Shown piece after piece: positions 33,840 through 42,734 of a stretch of 64,000 nucleotides of DNA (the first letter of the stretch is position 1; every line of letters starts with the position of its first letter). The notes under the pieces are model-generated. The model worked only from the letters and a program-made list of their open reading frames with translations. It was not told the origin of the DNA and ran no database searches. Origin of the DNA: Caulobacter sp. 602-2. GTDB lineage: Bacteria > Pseudomonadota > Alphaproteobacteria > Caulobacterales > Caulobacteraceae. A program made the position numbers and the translations under genes. Location: assembly GCF_011043625.1 (NCBI RefSeq), contig NZ_JAAKGT010000001.1, forward strand, positions 310,001 through 374,000. The letters are read 5' to 3'.

Positions 33840-35345
33840 GTGGTCGTGAAGAATCGCACCGGCGAGGCGACGCCCAGATTCGCGCTCGCCGTGCTGGCCA
33901 TGTTCCTGGCTTTTCCGGCGAGCGCCCAGCCCTTGCCGTCGATCGACCTGACGCCCGCCCAGGCGCGCGAGGACCTGGAACTGGCGATCGCCGCCGTCGA
34001 GGCGGGGCTGCCGGACATCCATTGGCGACAGTCGCCCGGCTCGTGGCGTCGGGCCAAGGCGCGGGCCAGGGGCGAGGCGCAGGGCGTCGCCGACAGCCGC
34101 CAGCTCTATGCGCTGCTTAGGCCGCTGATGAGCCGGACCGGCGAGGGGCACCTGTCGCTTCATCGCAGCGAGGCGCTGATCGCGCGGGAGCGCGCCGAGG
34201 GGCGCTTCTTGCCGCTCAACCTGCATTTCAGCCAAGAGGGCGTCTTCGTCATCCGCGGTTTCGGCGAGGCGGCCGATATCGCCCGCGGAACCCGCCTGCT
34301 GGCCATCGACGAAGAGGGGGCGGACGTCCTGGTGCGCGAAGCCATGGCCGGTCTGGGCGTCGACGGCGCGATTCCCACGGGAGCGATGCGCGAGGCGGGC
34401 GGGCAAGGCTATGCGCGGCTGCGATATCGGCTGCGCGGCCCCGAGGCGAAGTTCCGGCTGAAGATCCAGGCCGGCGACGCCCCGGTCGTCGAGCGCGAGG
34501 TCGCCGCGATCGCCCATGCCGACCGGCCCGCGGCGGCGGACGAGCCTGAGGCGTCTTCGCTGGCCAGCCTGGAATGGCTGGACGAGCGCACGGCCTACCT
34601 GTCGGTCCCAAGTTTCAGCAATCGGCGCTACCGCGCGGCCGGCGCGAGCTTCGAGCCGACCATCCAGAAACTGTTCGAGGAGATCGAGCGACGCGGCGCG
34701 CGCGACCTGATTCTCGACCTGCGCCGCAACGGCGGGGGATCCGAACCGAACGAGAGCATCCTGTTCTCCCACCTCGTCGCCCGACCCATCCGGAAGTACG
34801 CCTCGGTGGAGGCGCGAGGGGCAGTGGTCTCGGTGCGCGACCTTTCAGGACGTCGCTACGAGCATGTGGTGTTCGATGACGAGGAACTGGCCCTGCAGCG
34901 CGTGGGCGCGGACGGACGCCTCTATCGCCGCGAGGGCCTGATGAGCCGTCCGGCGCCGGCCTCGCCGGTGTTCGGCGGTCGGCTGGTGGTGCTGACGAGC
35001 GGCGACACCTTTTCGGGCGGCGCGGAACTGGCCTCGATGCTGCGCCACGCAAGGCGGGGTGTCTTCGTCGGCGAGGAGGTCGGCGGAACCCAGGACGGCA
35101 ACACCAGCGGCTATGGCTGGGAGCTGGTGTTGCCCAATTCAGGCCTGGAGCTGGACGTGCCGTTGCTGCGCTTCCGGCACGCCTGGCGCGCGCAGGTGCG
35201 CGATCGGGGCGTCATGCCGGACTGCCCCGTTCCGCCGCGCGTCGACGAGATCGGCCAGACGCGCGACGCGGCCTGGCGCGTGGCCGTGACCCTGCTGAAG
35301 CAGGACTGGAAGAGGGGGCGTCAGGCCCGCTGTCCGGCGCCCTAG
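33840..35345 (+). CDS. S41-family peptidase-like exported protein
   Basis: About 501 residues from the GTG at 33840 (GTG at 33846 is also possible). A signal peptide follows a short basic start: RFALAVLAMFLAFPASAQ. The tail-specific protease core is visible: AYLSVPSFSN, DLILDLRRNGGGSEPNES and VLTSGDTFSGGAELASMLRHARRGVFVGEEVGGTQDGNTSGYG, with the nucleophilic Ser in TFSGGAE. No PDZ domain is obvious. The mature protein probably works in the periplasm. Its stop overlaps the convergent small gene by 4 bp. Confidence 0.85.
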   Translation: MVVKNRTGEATPRFALAVLAMFLAFPASAQPLPSIDLTPAQAREDLELAIAAVEAGLPDIHWRQSPGSWRRAKARARGEAQGVADSRQLYALLRPLMSRTGEGHLSLHRSEALIARERAEGRFLPLNLHFSQEGVFVIRGFGEAADIARGTRLLAIDEEGADVLVREAMAGLGVDGAIPTGAMREAGGQGYARLRYRLRGPEAKFRLKIQAGDAPVVEREVAAIAHADRPAAADEPEASSLASLEWLDERTAYLSVPSFSNRRYRAAGASFEPTIQKLFEEIERRGARDLILDLRRNGGGSEPNESILFSHLVARPIRKYASVEARGAVVSVRDLSGRRYEHVVFDDEELALQRVGADGRLYRREGLMSRPAPASPVFGGRLVVLTSGDTFSGGAELASMLRHARRGVFVGEEVGGTQDGNTSGYGWELVLPNSGLELDVPLLRFRHAWRAQVRDRGVMPDCPVPPRVDEIGQTRDAAWRVAVTLLKQDWKRGRQARCPAP

Positions 35346-35614
35346 TCGAGCGGCGTCAGGTCCTCGAACGCGCCGACCTCGAGGCCCGCGGTCTCCTTGC
35401 GGGTGATCACCCTGGTGTCGTAGCCGCGGGCCACGAAGACCCGGATGCCGCGATAGCGCTGGCCGCGCACCGCCGAGATGGTCTCGGTGCGGATCTCCGT
35501 GCCGTACAGCCGGTCGTTCAGATAGATTAGGCCTGGACGCAGGTCGTCGTCGCCCTTGGCCGCGGCCTCGGCGGCCATCTCGTCCAGGAGCTTGTCGATC
35601 TCTTCCTTGGTCAC
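35342..35614 (-). CDS. Conserved hypothetical protein next to chorismate mutase
   Basis: 90 residues: an acidic helical start (TKEEIDKLLDEMAAEAAAKGDD) then beta-rich YLNDRLYGTEIRTETISAVRGQRYRGIRVFVARGYDTRVITRKE. No motif recognised and no signal peptide. The ATG at 35614 overlaps the chorismate mutase stop by 4 bp, so the two are translated together. Confidence 0.7.
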   Translation of the reverse strand: MTKEEIDKLLDEMAAEAAAKGDDDLRPGLIYLNDRLYGTEIRTETISAVRGQRYRGIRVFVARGYDTRVITRKETAGLEVGAFEDLTPLD

Positions 35615-35946
35615 GCCTCGCCCTTGGTCCGGTCCCAGCTGTCGTATTCATAGGCGATGCAGCGGTCGATCAGCGTGCGCCACACCGGCTCTGCGATGGC
35701 TTCCGACAGGCCGGCCTCGCGGGCGGCGGCCTTGACCTTGTCGACCACGTCCTCGATGCGGGCGCGGTCGAACACCTTGGAGCGGTCGGCCTTGATGCGG
35801 GCGGCGGCGTCCATATAGCCCTGGCGCTCGGTCAGCAGGGCCACCAGGGCCCGGTCCAGCGCGTCCACGCCCTGGCGGACGTCGAGCATGGTCTGGCAGT
35901 CGGCGGGAGCGAGGCGCTCGTCGACGGTGAGAGTCGTCTTGATCAT
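35611..35946 (-). CDS. AroQ-type chorismate mutase
   Basis: 111 residues, all helical, with the AroQ pattern: MLDVRQGVDALDRALVALLTERQGYMDAAARIKADRSKVFDRARIEDVVDKVKAAAREAGLSEAIAEPVWRTLIDRCIAYEYDSW. The first-helix Arg, the Lys in IKAD and the Arg/Glu set of the third helix are in expected positions. It converts chorismate to prephenate for Phe/Tyr synthesis; the monofunctional short form resembles PchB-like proteins. ATG at 35946. Confidence 0.88.
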   Translation of the reverse strand: MIKTTLTVDERLAPADCQTMLDVRQGVDALDRALVALLTERQGYMDAAARIKADRSKVFDRARIEDVVDKVKAAAREAGLSEAIAEPVWRTLIDRCIAYEYDSWDRTKGEA

Positions 35947-35983
35947 GCGCCCCTTTAAGCCGGTTTGGCTGCGCCGTTCCAGC

Positions 35984-36940
35984 CTAGATGCCGGCTCCGT
36001 TGTCGATGGTCAGCAGGGCCGCTTCGTGGGCGGCCGCCTCGTCCTTCAGCCAGGTCACGAAGGCCTTCACCTGCGGCAGGCGACCCTTGGCCTTGGGGTG
36101 GACGACGTAATAGGCGAAGTCGACCGAGGTGGCGATGTCGAACGGGATCACCAGGCGTCCGGCGTCCAGGTCGGCCTGGGCCAGGGTGCGCTTGGCAAGG
36201 GCGATGCCGCGGCCGTTGGCGGCGGCTTCGATCACCAGGCTTGACTGGTTGAAGCGCGGGCCGCGGGCGCCGTCGACGCCCTTGATGCCGCGCGCCGCCA
36301 GCCACATGGCCCAGTCTGGACACGAATCGTCGGCGTCGGGCGAGCCGTCGTGCAGCAGGATGTGACGCGCCAGGTCCTCGGGCGATTCCAAGGGGTTGTC
36401 GGCCAGAAGCTCAGGGCTGGCGACCGGCACCACCGTCTCGTTCAGCAGGCGGGTGACTTCGAGTCCCGGATAGCGGCCCGAGCCGTAGCGGATCGCCAGG
36501 TCCACCTCGCCGGCGGCGAAGTCCACGACCTCCATGCCGGCCGACAGCCAGACGTCGACCTGCGGCTGCGCCTGCTCGAACTTGCCTAGGCGCGGCACCA
36601 GCCATTTGGCGGCGAACGAGGGGGCGGCGGTCAGGGTCAGGCGGCGGCCGTCGACGGCGGCGGTGAGCAGGGAGGCGGCCTCAGCCAGACGGTCGAAGGC
36701 CTCGCGCAGGGCGGGCAGGGCGGTCTGGGCTGCGTCGGTCAGCAGCAGGCCCTTTGGCGTGCGCTTGAACAGGGCCGCGCCGACATAGTCTTCCAGGTTC
36801 TGGATCTGCTGGCTCACCGCGCCCGGCGTCACCGACAGCTCGTCGGCGGCGCGGCTGAAGTTCAGGTGACGGGCCGCGGCCTCGAAAGCCCGCAGGGCGT
36901 TGAGAGGCGGAAGGCGGCGCCGTTCGGTCTGTCGTTCCAT
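35984..36940 (-). CDS. LysR-family transcriptional regulator (GcvA-like)
   Basis: 318 residues from the ATG at 36940. The N-terminal winged helix-turn-helix is plain: LPPLNALRAFEAAARHLNFSRAADELSVTPGAVSQQIQNLEDYVGAALFKRTPKGLLLTDAA. The substrate-binding domain follows, with the GcvA-type AVPLLASFAxKWLVPRLGKF analogue LTAAPSFAAKWLVPRLGKFEQAQPQVDV and YGSGRYPGLEVTRLL. It is divergent from the sulfur operon across 225 bp, so it may regulate that operon, as CysB-type LysR proteins do elsewhere; the sequence itself is closer to GcvA than CysB. Confidence 0.88.
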   Translation of the reverse strand: MERQTERRRLPPLNALRAFEAAARHLNFSRAADELSVTPGAVSQQIQNLEDYVGAALFKRTPKGLLLTDAAQTALPALREAFDRLAEAASLLTAAVDGRRLTLTAAPSFAAKWLVPRLGKFEQAQPQVDVWLSAGMEVVDFAAGEVDLAIRYGSGRYPGLEVTRLLNETVVPVASPELLADNPLESPEDLARHILLHDGSPDADDSCPDWAMWLAARGIKGVDGARGPRFNQSSLVIEAAANGRGIALAKRTLAQADLDAGRLVIPFDIATSVDFAYYVVHPKAKGRLPQVKAFVTWLKDEAAAHEAALLTIDNGAGI

Positions 36941-37165
36941 GAGTTTTACTGAACGCCCCGGCAGAAGTCCTTGTTTGCGAATTGGCCTGCCCGCGCCCAG
37001 TTTGCAAGCGTTCGCTGATGGATTGGCCCTTTTCATCGGCGAGCGAGAGGCGGGGCGGACCCTAGGGTTCGCCCCGCATTTCTTTTGGATCTTGCGGCGG
37101 GGTCGTGGCGGCTCGCGCCGCTTTCGCACGTCCATCGGACGCTTTTAGAGGACCTGGGATCGCGC

Positions 37166-38011
37166 ATGGCGTCGCCCTCTGATCGTAAGGCTGCACCTCG
37201 TCTGGTCGCGCTTCGGGGCGGCGAGGGCGAACGCGCCTTGGGTCGGGTGACGTTGGTCGGCGCCGGCCCCGGCGATCCCGACCTGCTGACCATCAAGGCC
37301 CTGAAGGCCCTGCAGGCCGCCGACGTGCTGGTGCATGACGGCTTGGTCTCGGGCGAGATCCTCGACCTGGCGCCCCAGGCCCGCCGCATCGACGTGGCCA
37401 AGCGCAAGTCGCGCCATACGCTGCCGCAGGACGACATCAACCAGCTGCTGGTGGCGCTGGCCCGCGAGGGGCTGGAGGTCGTGCGCCTGAAGGGCGGCGA
37501 TCCCTTCCTGTTCGGTCGTGGCGGCGAGGAGTTGTCGGCCTGCCGCGAGGCGGGGATCGACTGCACGGTCGTGCCCGGCGTCACCGCCGCCCTGGCCGCC
37601 AGCGCCGGCGCCGGCGCGCCCCTGACCCATCGCGGCAGCGCCCAGGCCGTCACCTTTGTCACCGGCCATGCCGCTCACGGCGAACCCGACCTGGACTGGG
37701 CCGCCCTGGCGCGCCCGAACCAGACCGTTGTCGTCTACATGGGCGTCTCGACGGCCGGCCTGATCGCCGACCGCCTGACCGCCGCCGGCCGCGCCGGCGC
37801 GACCCCGGCCCTGATCGTCGAGAACGCCAGCCGTTCCGACGAGCGCCGCATCCTGACCACCCTGGCGGGCCTGGCCTTGGCGGCCGAGGGCCTGAAGGGG
37901 CCGGCCCTGCTGATGGTCGGCGAGGCCATGGCCATGGCCCAGATTTCAGTTCCCGGCGAGACCGCAACGCTCGCCGTCTTCGAAGTTCAAAACGTGAGTT
38001 CGGGCCAATGA
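37166..38011 (+). CDS. cobA: Uroporphyrinogen-III C-methyltransferase
   Basis: 281 residues from the ATG at 37166. SUMT motifs: VTLVGAGPGDPDLLTIKALKALQAADVLVHDGLVS, RKSRHTLPQDDINQLLV, VVRLKGGDPFLFGRGGEE and PGVTAALAASAGAGAPLTHRG. It methylates uroporphyrinogen III twice to precorrin-2, the precursor of siroheme. The next genes encode sulfite reductase, which needs siroheme, so this is the siroheme supply arm. It corresponds to the CysG C-terminal half only; the precorrin-2 oxidase/ferrochelatase half is not here. ATGA overlap with the next gene. Confidence 0.93.
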   Translation: MASPSDRKAAPRLVALRGGEGERALGRVTLVGAGPGDPDLLTIKALKALQAADVLVHDGLVSGEILDLAPQARRIDVAKRKSRHTLPQDDINQLLVALAREGLEVVRLKGGDPFLFGRGGEELSACREAGIDCTVVPGVTAALAASAGAGAPLTHRGSAQAVTFVTGHAAHGEPDLDWAALARPNQTVVVYMGVSTAGLIADRLTAAGRAGATPALIVENASRSDERRILTTLAGLALAAEGLKGPALLMVGEAMAMAQISVPGETATLAVFEVQNVSSGQ

Positions 38012-38376
38012 AAGCCGTGACCGCCAATCGCCTGATCGACGGGGAGGTCGTCTTCTGGAAGGAAGGCGCGTGGGTGGACGGCTTCGGCGACGCCCAGCTG
38101 TTCGACGAGGCGCAGGGCGAAGCCGTCGAGGCGGCCGTCGCCGCTGGCAAGGCCGCGCCGACCGTGATCGTCGATCCCTATCCGATCGACCTCGTGGCCG
38201 TCGAAGGCCTTGGCCTGGCTCCGGTCAGCTATCGCGAGCGCATCCGCGCCCTGGGGCCCACCAACGAGCTTCTCCACGGCAAGCAGGCCGAGGGCGGCGC
38301 TGTCGTCGAGGCCATCCGTCACGCTTCCGGCGCCGCCCGCTCGACGGGCCGCGTCGACCTGATCCGCCGCAAGTAG
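38008..38376 (+). CDS. DUF2849 protein of the sulfite-reduction operon
   Basis: 122 residues starting MKAVTANRLIDGEVVFWKEGAWVDGFGDAQLFDE, the hallmark of DUF2849. It ends with a basic tail (GRVDLIRRK). Proteins of this family sit between siroheme methyltransferase and the sulfite reductase hemoprotein in alphaproteobacteria and are presumed to assist sulfite reduction, but the biochemical role is not established. Overlaps cobA by 4 bp. Confidence 0.85.
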   Translation: MKAVTANRLIDGEVVFWKEGAWVDGFGDAQLFDEAQGEAVEAAVAAGKAAPTVIVDPYPIDLVAVEGLGLAPVSYRERIRALGPTNELLHGKQAEGGAVVEAIRHASGAARSTGRVDLIRRK

Positions 38377-38384
38377 GCCGAGCC

Positions 38385-40043
38385 ATGTATCAGTACGACG
38401 TCATCGATCGCGAGTTCCTGACGGACCGCTCCAACGAGTTCCGCCATCAGGTCACGCGCCGCCTGGCCGGCGAGCTGACCGAGGACCAGTTCAAGCCGCT
38501 GCGGCTGATGAACGGCCTCTATCTGCAGCTTCACGCCTACATGCTGCGGGTCGCCATCCCGTACGGCTCGCTCAACTCCCGCCAGGCCCGGCGCCTGGCC
38601 TGGGTCGCCCGCACCTACGACAAGGGCTACGGGCACATGACCACGCGTCAGAACATCCAGTTCAACTGGATCAAGCTGAAGGACGCGCCGGACATCCTGG
38701 ACGCCCTGGCCGAGGTCGACCTGCACGCCATCCAGACCAGTGGCAACTGCATCCGCAACACCACGGCCGATCCCTATGCCGGCGCCACCGCCGAGGAGAT
38801 CGACGATCCGCGCGTGTGGTCCGAGGTGATCCGCCAGTGGTCGACGCTGCACCCGGAATTCTCGTACCTGCCGCGCAAGTTCAAGATCGCCATCACCGGC
38901 GCCCTGACCGATCGCGCCGCGGTGAAGGTGCACGACATCGGCCTGATCCTGCGCCGGGCCCGCGACGGCTCGCTGGGCTTCGAGGTGATCGTCGGGGGCG
39001 GGCAGGGGCGCACGCCCTATGTCGGCCCGACCATCAAGCACCACCTGCCGGCGTCCAGCCTGCTGAGCTACCTGGAAGCCGTCCTGCGCGTCTACAATCG
39101 CCACGGCCGCCGCGACAACATCTACAAGGCCCGCATCAAGATCCTGGTCGCCGCGCTCGGCGCCGAGGAGTTCGGCCGTCAGGTCGAGGAGGAATGGGCC
39201 AAGATCGATCAGGGCCGCGCCGACCTGGGCGACCTGGAGCTGGCCCGCATCCGCGGCGCCTTCGCCCAGACCCCGTTCGAGACCCTGCCGGCCCGCTCGG
39301 AGGTGTTCGAGGCCGCCAAGGCCGCGAGCCCCGCCCTGGCCCGCTTCGCGCGCAACAACGTCAAGCCGCACAAGAAGCCTGGCTATGCGATCGTCGAGGT
39401 CTCGCTTAAGGCCGTCGGCCAGACGCCGGGCGACGCCACCGCCGACCAACTGGACGTCGTGGCGGATCTCGCCGAGCGCTACGGCCTGGACGACCTGCGC
39501 GTGACCCATGCCCAGAACCTCGTCCTGCCGCACATCAAGCTCGACGACCTGCCGGCGGTGCACGCGATCCTCGAGGCCAACGGCCTGGCGACCGCCAATA
39601 TCGACCTGATCAGCGACATCATCGCCTGCCCGGGCCTGGACTACTGCGCCCTGGCCAACGCCCGCGCGATCCCGATCGCCCAGGACATCGCCAAGACCTT
39701 CGCCGACCCCGACCGGGCCGAGACGATCGGCGAGCTGAAGATCAAGATCAGCGGCTGCATCAACGCCTGCGGCCACCACCACGTGGCCCACATCGGCATC
39801 CTGGGCGTCGATAAGAAGGGCGAGGAGTTCTACCAGCTCTCGCTGGGCGGTTCGGGCGCGGAAGACGCCTCGATCGGCAAGATCCTCGGCCCGGCGCTGC
39901 CGGCCGACAAGGTCGCGCCCGCCATCGACACCCTGGTCGACACCTATCTGTCCGCGCGCCAGGGCGAGGAACGCTTCCTCGACACCTATCGCCGCGTCGG
40001 CCTCGAGCCCTTCAAGGAAGCGGTCTATGCCCAAGCTGATTAA
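38385..40043 (+). CDS. cysI: Sulfite reductase hemoprotein (siroheme/[4Fe-4S])
   Basis: 552 residues from the ATG at 38385. The paired ferredoxin-like domains and the cluster ligands C415, C421, C458 and C462 (ACPGLDYC, SGCINACGHHH) are visible, together with the substrate-binding Arg/Lys region TTRQNIQFNWIKL. It reduces sulfite to sulfide. The APS reductase gene two positions downstream supports sulfite rather than nitrite as substrate. No CysJ flavoprotein is adjacent, so electrons may come from ferredoxin or another partner. It overlaps the next gene by 17 bp. Confidence 0.92.
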   Translation: MYQYDVIDREFLTDRSNEFRHQVTRRLAGELTEDQFKPLRLMNGLYLQLHAYMLRVAIPYGSLNSRQARRLAWVARTYDKGYGHMTTRQNIQFNWIKLKDAPDILDALAEVDLHAIQTSGNCIRNTTADPYAGATAEEIDDPRVWSEVIRQWSTLHPEFSYLPRKFKIAITGALTDRAAVKVHDIGLILRRARDGSLGFEVIVGGGQGRTPYVGPTIKHHLPASSLLSYLEAVLRVYNRHGRRDNIYKARIKILVAALGAEEFGRQVEEEWAKIDQGRADLGDLELARIRGAFAQTPFETLPARSEVFEAAKAASPALARFARNNVKPHKKPGYAIVEVSLKAVGQTPGDATADQLDVVADLAERYGLDDLRVTHAQNLVLPHIKLDDLPAVHAILEANGLATANIDLISDIIACPGLDYCALANARAIPIAQDIAKTFADPDRAETIGELKIKISGCINACGHHHVAHIGILGVDKKGEEFYQLSLGGSGAEDASIGKILGPALPADKVAPAIDTLVDTYLSARQGEERFLDTYRRVGLEPFKEAVYAQAD

Positions 40044-40554
40044 GCTCGTTGGCGAGCAGGCCCAATGGGCTGAGAACACCTTCGTCAACGTGACCGACGA
40101 GGACGCCATTCCCGAGGCCGGCGACGTCATCCTGTCGCTGACCCGCTTCCAGGCCGAGGGCGACGCGCTGCTGTCGTCCAACAGCCGCCGCGTCGGCGTG
40201 CGCATCGAGCCGGCTGAGGAGGTCGAGGCCCTGGCCTACGACCTGCCGCGCCTGTCGGTGGTGGCCCTGGCCTTCCCGAAGTATCGCGACGGCCGCGCCT
40301 ATACGTCGGCCCACCTGCTGCGCGAGCGCTTCGCCTATCAGGGCGAGGTCCGGGCCGTGGGCGACGTGCTGCAGGAGCAGGCCGGGTTCATGGTCCGCTG
40401 CGGCTTCGACGCCTTCGAGCCGAACGACGGCGCGACGCCGGAAGCCTGGACCAAGGCCGCCAACCGCTTCCGTCACGTCTATCAGCGCGCGGTCGACGCC
40501 CGGCCGATCGCCGCCGACGAGCGCGCGGTTCAAGCCAAGGAAGGCGCCCTCTGA
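40027..40554 (+). CDS. DUF934 protein of the sulfite-reduction operon
   Basis: 175 residues starting MPKLIKLVGEQAQWAENTFVNV. The family's LSVVALAFPKYRDGRAYTSAHLLRERFAYQGEVRAVGDVLQEQAGFMVRCGFDAFE core is present. DUF934 proteins are consistently found with sulfite reductase and are assumed to help its activity. Start lies inside the end of cysI; end overlaps cysH by one base. Confidence 0.88.
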   Translation: MPKLIKLVGEQAQWAENTFVNVTDEDAIPEAGDVILSLTRFQAEGDALLSSNSRRVGVRIEPAEEVEALAYDLPRLSVVALAFPKYRDGRAYTSAHLLRERFAYQGEVRAVGDVLQEQAGFMVRCGFDAFEPNDGATPEAWTKAANRFRHVYQRAVDARPIAADERAVQAKEGAL

Positions 40555-41297
40555 TGGCCTACGACCAGACCGACGCCGCGCCGACCCTGGCGGCGCGGCT
40601 GGACGCCGAACTGCGCGACGCCCATCCGCTGACCATCCTGCGCAAGGCCTACGAGACCTTCGGCGACAAGCTGGCCCTGGTCAGTTCGTTCGGCGCTGAG
40701 TCCGCGGTGCTTCTGCACCTGGCCTCGCAGGTCTCGCCGAACATCCCGGTGCTGTTCCTCGACACCGGCATGCTGTTCGGCCAGACCCTCGACTATCGCA
40801 AGAGCCTGGCTGCGACCCTGGGCCTGACCGACGTGCGCGACCTGCGGCCCGCCTTCGCGGACCTGGCCGTCACCGATCCTCGGTCGGACCTGTGGCGCAC
40901 CGACACCGACGCCTGCTGCCACATCCGCAAGGTGCTGCCGCTGGATCGGGCCCTGGAAGGCTTCGAAGGCTGGGTGACCGGCCGCAAGCGCTTCCACGGC
41001 GGCGACCGCCTGCGCCTGGCCGTGGTCGAGGAGTCCGAAGGCCAGCTGAAGTTCAATCCGCTGGCCAACTGGAGCAAGGCCGAGCTCGACGCCTACGCGG
41101 CCGAGCACAAGCTGCCGGCGCACCCGCTGGTCGCCCAGGGCTTCCCGTCGCTGGGCTGCTGGCCGTGCACCAAGCCGGTGGACGATCCCAACGCCGACGT
41201 CCGGGCCGGCCGCTGGCAGGGGCAGGACAAGACCGAGTGCGGCATTCACGTCGCGCGCACGCCGGGCGTCGCCCCCAACGTCGGCGGCGACATCTAG
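40554..41297 (+). CDS. cysH: Adenylylsulfate (APS) reductase, iron-sulfur type
   Basis: 247 residues. The PP-loop fold begins LALVSSFGAESAVLLHLAS; FLDTGMLFGQTLDY and KRFHGGDR follow. The [4Fe-4S] ligand set CC (121-122) ... CxxC (C202, C205) is present, which marks APS-reducing enzymes rather than the PAPS type, and the catalytic Cys is C229 in TECGIH. It reduces APS to sulfite using thioredoxin, feeding the sulfite reductase encoded upstream. Last gene of the operon; only 3 bp separate it from the convergent glycosyltransferase gene. Confidence 0.94.
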   Translation: MAYDQTDAAPTLAARLDAELRDAHPLTILRKAYETFGDKLALVSSFGAESAVLLHLASQVSPNIPVLFLDTGMLFGQTLDYRKSLAATLGLTDVRDLRPAFADLAVTDPRSDLWRTDTDACCHIRKVLPLDRALEGFEGWVTGRKRFHGGDRLRLAVVEESEGQLKFNPLANWSKAELDAYAAEHKLPAHPLVAQGFPSLGCWPCTKPVDDPNADVRAGRWQGQDKTECGIHVARTPGVAPNVGGDI

Positions 41298-41300
41298 GCT

Positions 41301-42731
41301 TCAGGGCTGGGACGAGAAGCCCTTGCGGGTCATCTTGCCCCAGCCCTGGGCGCCGGTCAGGAACTGCCAGGTGCCGCGCAGCCGCCAGAAGTTGTTGATC
41401 TGGCGATAGCCGAAGTTCTCCAGGATCGCCGCGCCCATCAGCACGGCCAGGCTGCGGGCGTTGGGAAACCGGCGCAGTTCGGTCTCCTCCAGCGCCAGGG
41501 CGCCGACGCTGATGACGATGCCGAAGCCGAAGGTCACGGCCAGCAGCGCCCAGAGATACGCGATGTCGAGCACGCCCAGCAGCCAGAAGGCCGGGATCAG
41601 CACGTAGCCGAAGATCTCGATGATCGGCCCCAGCACGTCGACCACCAGGATGTGGCCGAAGCCCACGACGCCGATCCGGCCGTAGCGTGGGTTCAGGATC
41701 ATGTCGCGGTGGCGGAAGAAGGTTTCCAGCGCGCCGCGATGCCAGCGGGCCCGCTGGCGCGACAGCACGGCCATCGTCTCGGGGGCCTCGGTCCAGCATA
41801 CCGGCTCGGGCGTGAAGGCCACGCGATACGGTTTGCGCAGGCGGCGGTAGTGCTTGTGCAGCTTGACCACCAGCTCCATGTCCTCGCCCACGGTGCCGTG
41901 GCTGTAGCCGCCGACGTCCAGCACCGCTTGGCGGCGGAACAGGCCGAACGCGCCGGAGATGATGGTCAGGGTCGAGATGCGGCTCCAGGCCAGGCGCGCC
42001 ATCAGGAAGGCGCGCAGGTACTCGATGGTCTGCAGGCGCGCGAGCATGTTGCGGGGCACCCCGACCTCGACCACCCGGCCGAACGAGATCTTGCAGCCGT
42101 TGGCGATGCGGATGGTGCCGCCAACGGCCACCGTGCGTTCGGGGTCTTCGACGAACGGCGCGACGGCGCGCAGCAGGGCGTCGACCTCCAGCAGGCTGTC
42201 GGCGTCCATCGAACAGACGATGGGTGAGCGCGACAGGTTGATCGCCGCGTTCAGGGCGTCGGCCTTGCCGCCGTTCTCCTTGTCGACGACCAGCAGGCGC
42301 GGCTGGTTGGCGGCGGCGTAGAGGCCCCGGATCCTCTGGCAGGGCGTGGCCAGGTCGTAGTGCCGCTCGACCGGGTGCAGTTCGAAGGCGTCGACCAGCA
42401 CCTGTAGTGTCTCGTCCTTGGAGCCGTCGTTGACCACCACGACCTCGAAGTGCGGGTACTGCAGGGCCAGCAGCGACCTGACGCTCTCCACGATGGTCAG
42501 GGCCTCGTTGTAGGCCGGCGCCATCAGGGTGATCGGCGGCGCGGCCTCGGCGTAGCGTCGCCAAAGCAGAGCGGCCTGGTTGACCGGCGGCGCCTGCGAC
42601 AGCGCTCGGGCGGCCAGCACCAGCTGATAGAGATAGAGCGCGTTCTGAGCCAGGCCGGTCGCGATGACGGCCCAGGCTATGGTCTCGGCGAAGCGGACGA
42701 CGATGAGGGCGAGGGTTTCCAGCTCCGGCAT
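41301..42731 (-). CDS. Processive family 2 membrane glycosyltransferase
   Basis: 476 residues. N-terminal transmembrane segments (about 8-45), a GT2 domain with PAYNEALTI, VVVNDGSKDET, KENGGKADALN, DxD at 176-178 (MDADS), GED at 282-284, and QRARW at 326-330, the Q(Q/R)xRW motif of processive synthases, then several C-terminal membrane helices. This is the architecture of polysaccharide synthases such as PgaC, hyaluronan and cellulose synthases. No PilZ domain is fused. It is the last gene of a four-gene unit with HEAT, beta-barrel and receiver proteins. The polymer made is unknown. Confidence 0.9.
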   Translation of the reverse strand: MPELETLALIVVRFAETIAWAVIATGLAQNALYLYQLVLAARALSQAPPVNQAALLWRRYAEAAPPITLMAPAYNEALTIVESVRSLLALQYPHFEVVVVNDGSKDETLQVLVDAFELHPVERHYDLATPCQRIRGLYAAANQPRLLVVDKENGGKADALNAAINLSRSPIVCSMDADSLLEVDALLRAVAPFVEDPERTVAVGGTIRIANGCKISFGRVVEVGVPRNMLARLQTIEYLRAFLMARLAWSRISTLTIISGAFGLFRRQAVLDVGGYSHGTVGEDMELVVKLHKHYRRLRKPYRVAFTPEPVCWTEAPETMAVLSRQRARWHRGALETFFRHRDMILNPRYGRIGVVGFGHILVVDVLGPIIEIFGYVLIPAFWLLGVLDIAYLWALLAVTFGFGIVISVGALALEETELRRFPNARSLAVLMGAAILENFGYRQINNFWRLRGTWQFLTGAQGWGKMTRKGFSSQP

Positions 42732-42734
42732 GGT

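Noticed and set aside
36941..37165. Riboswitch (SAM or cobalamin type) before the sulfur operon
   Set aside because: I found no conserved riboswitch core in the 225-bp gap; a LysR-regulated promoter is the simpler explanation.
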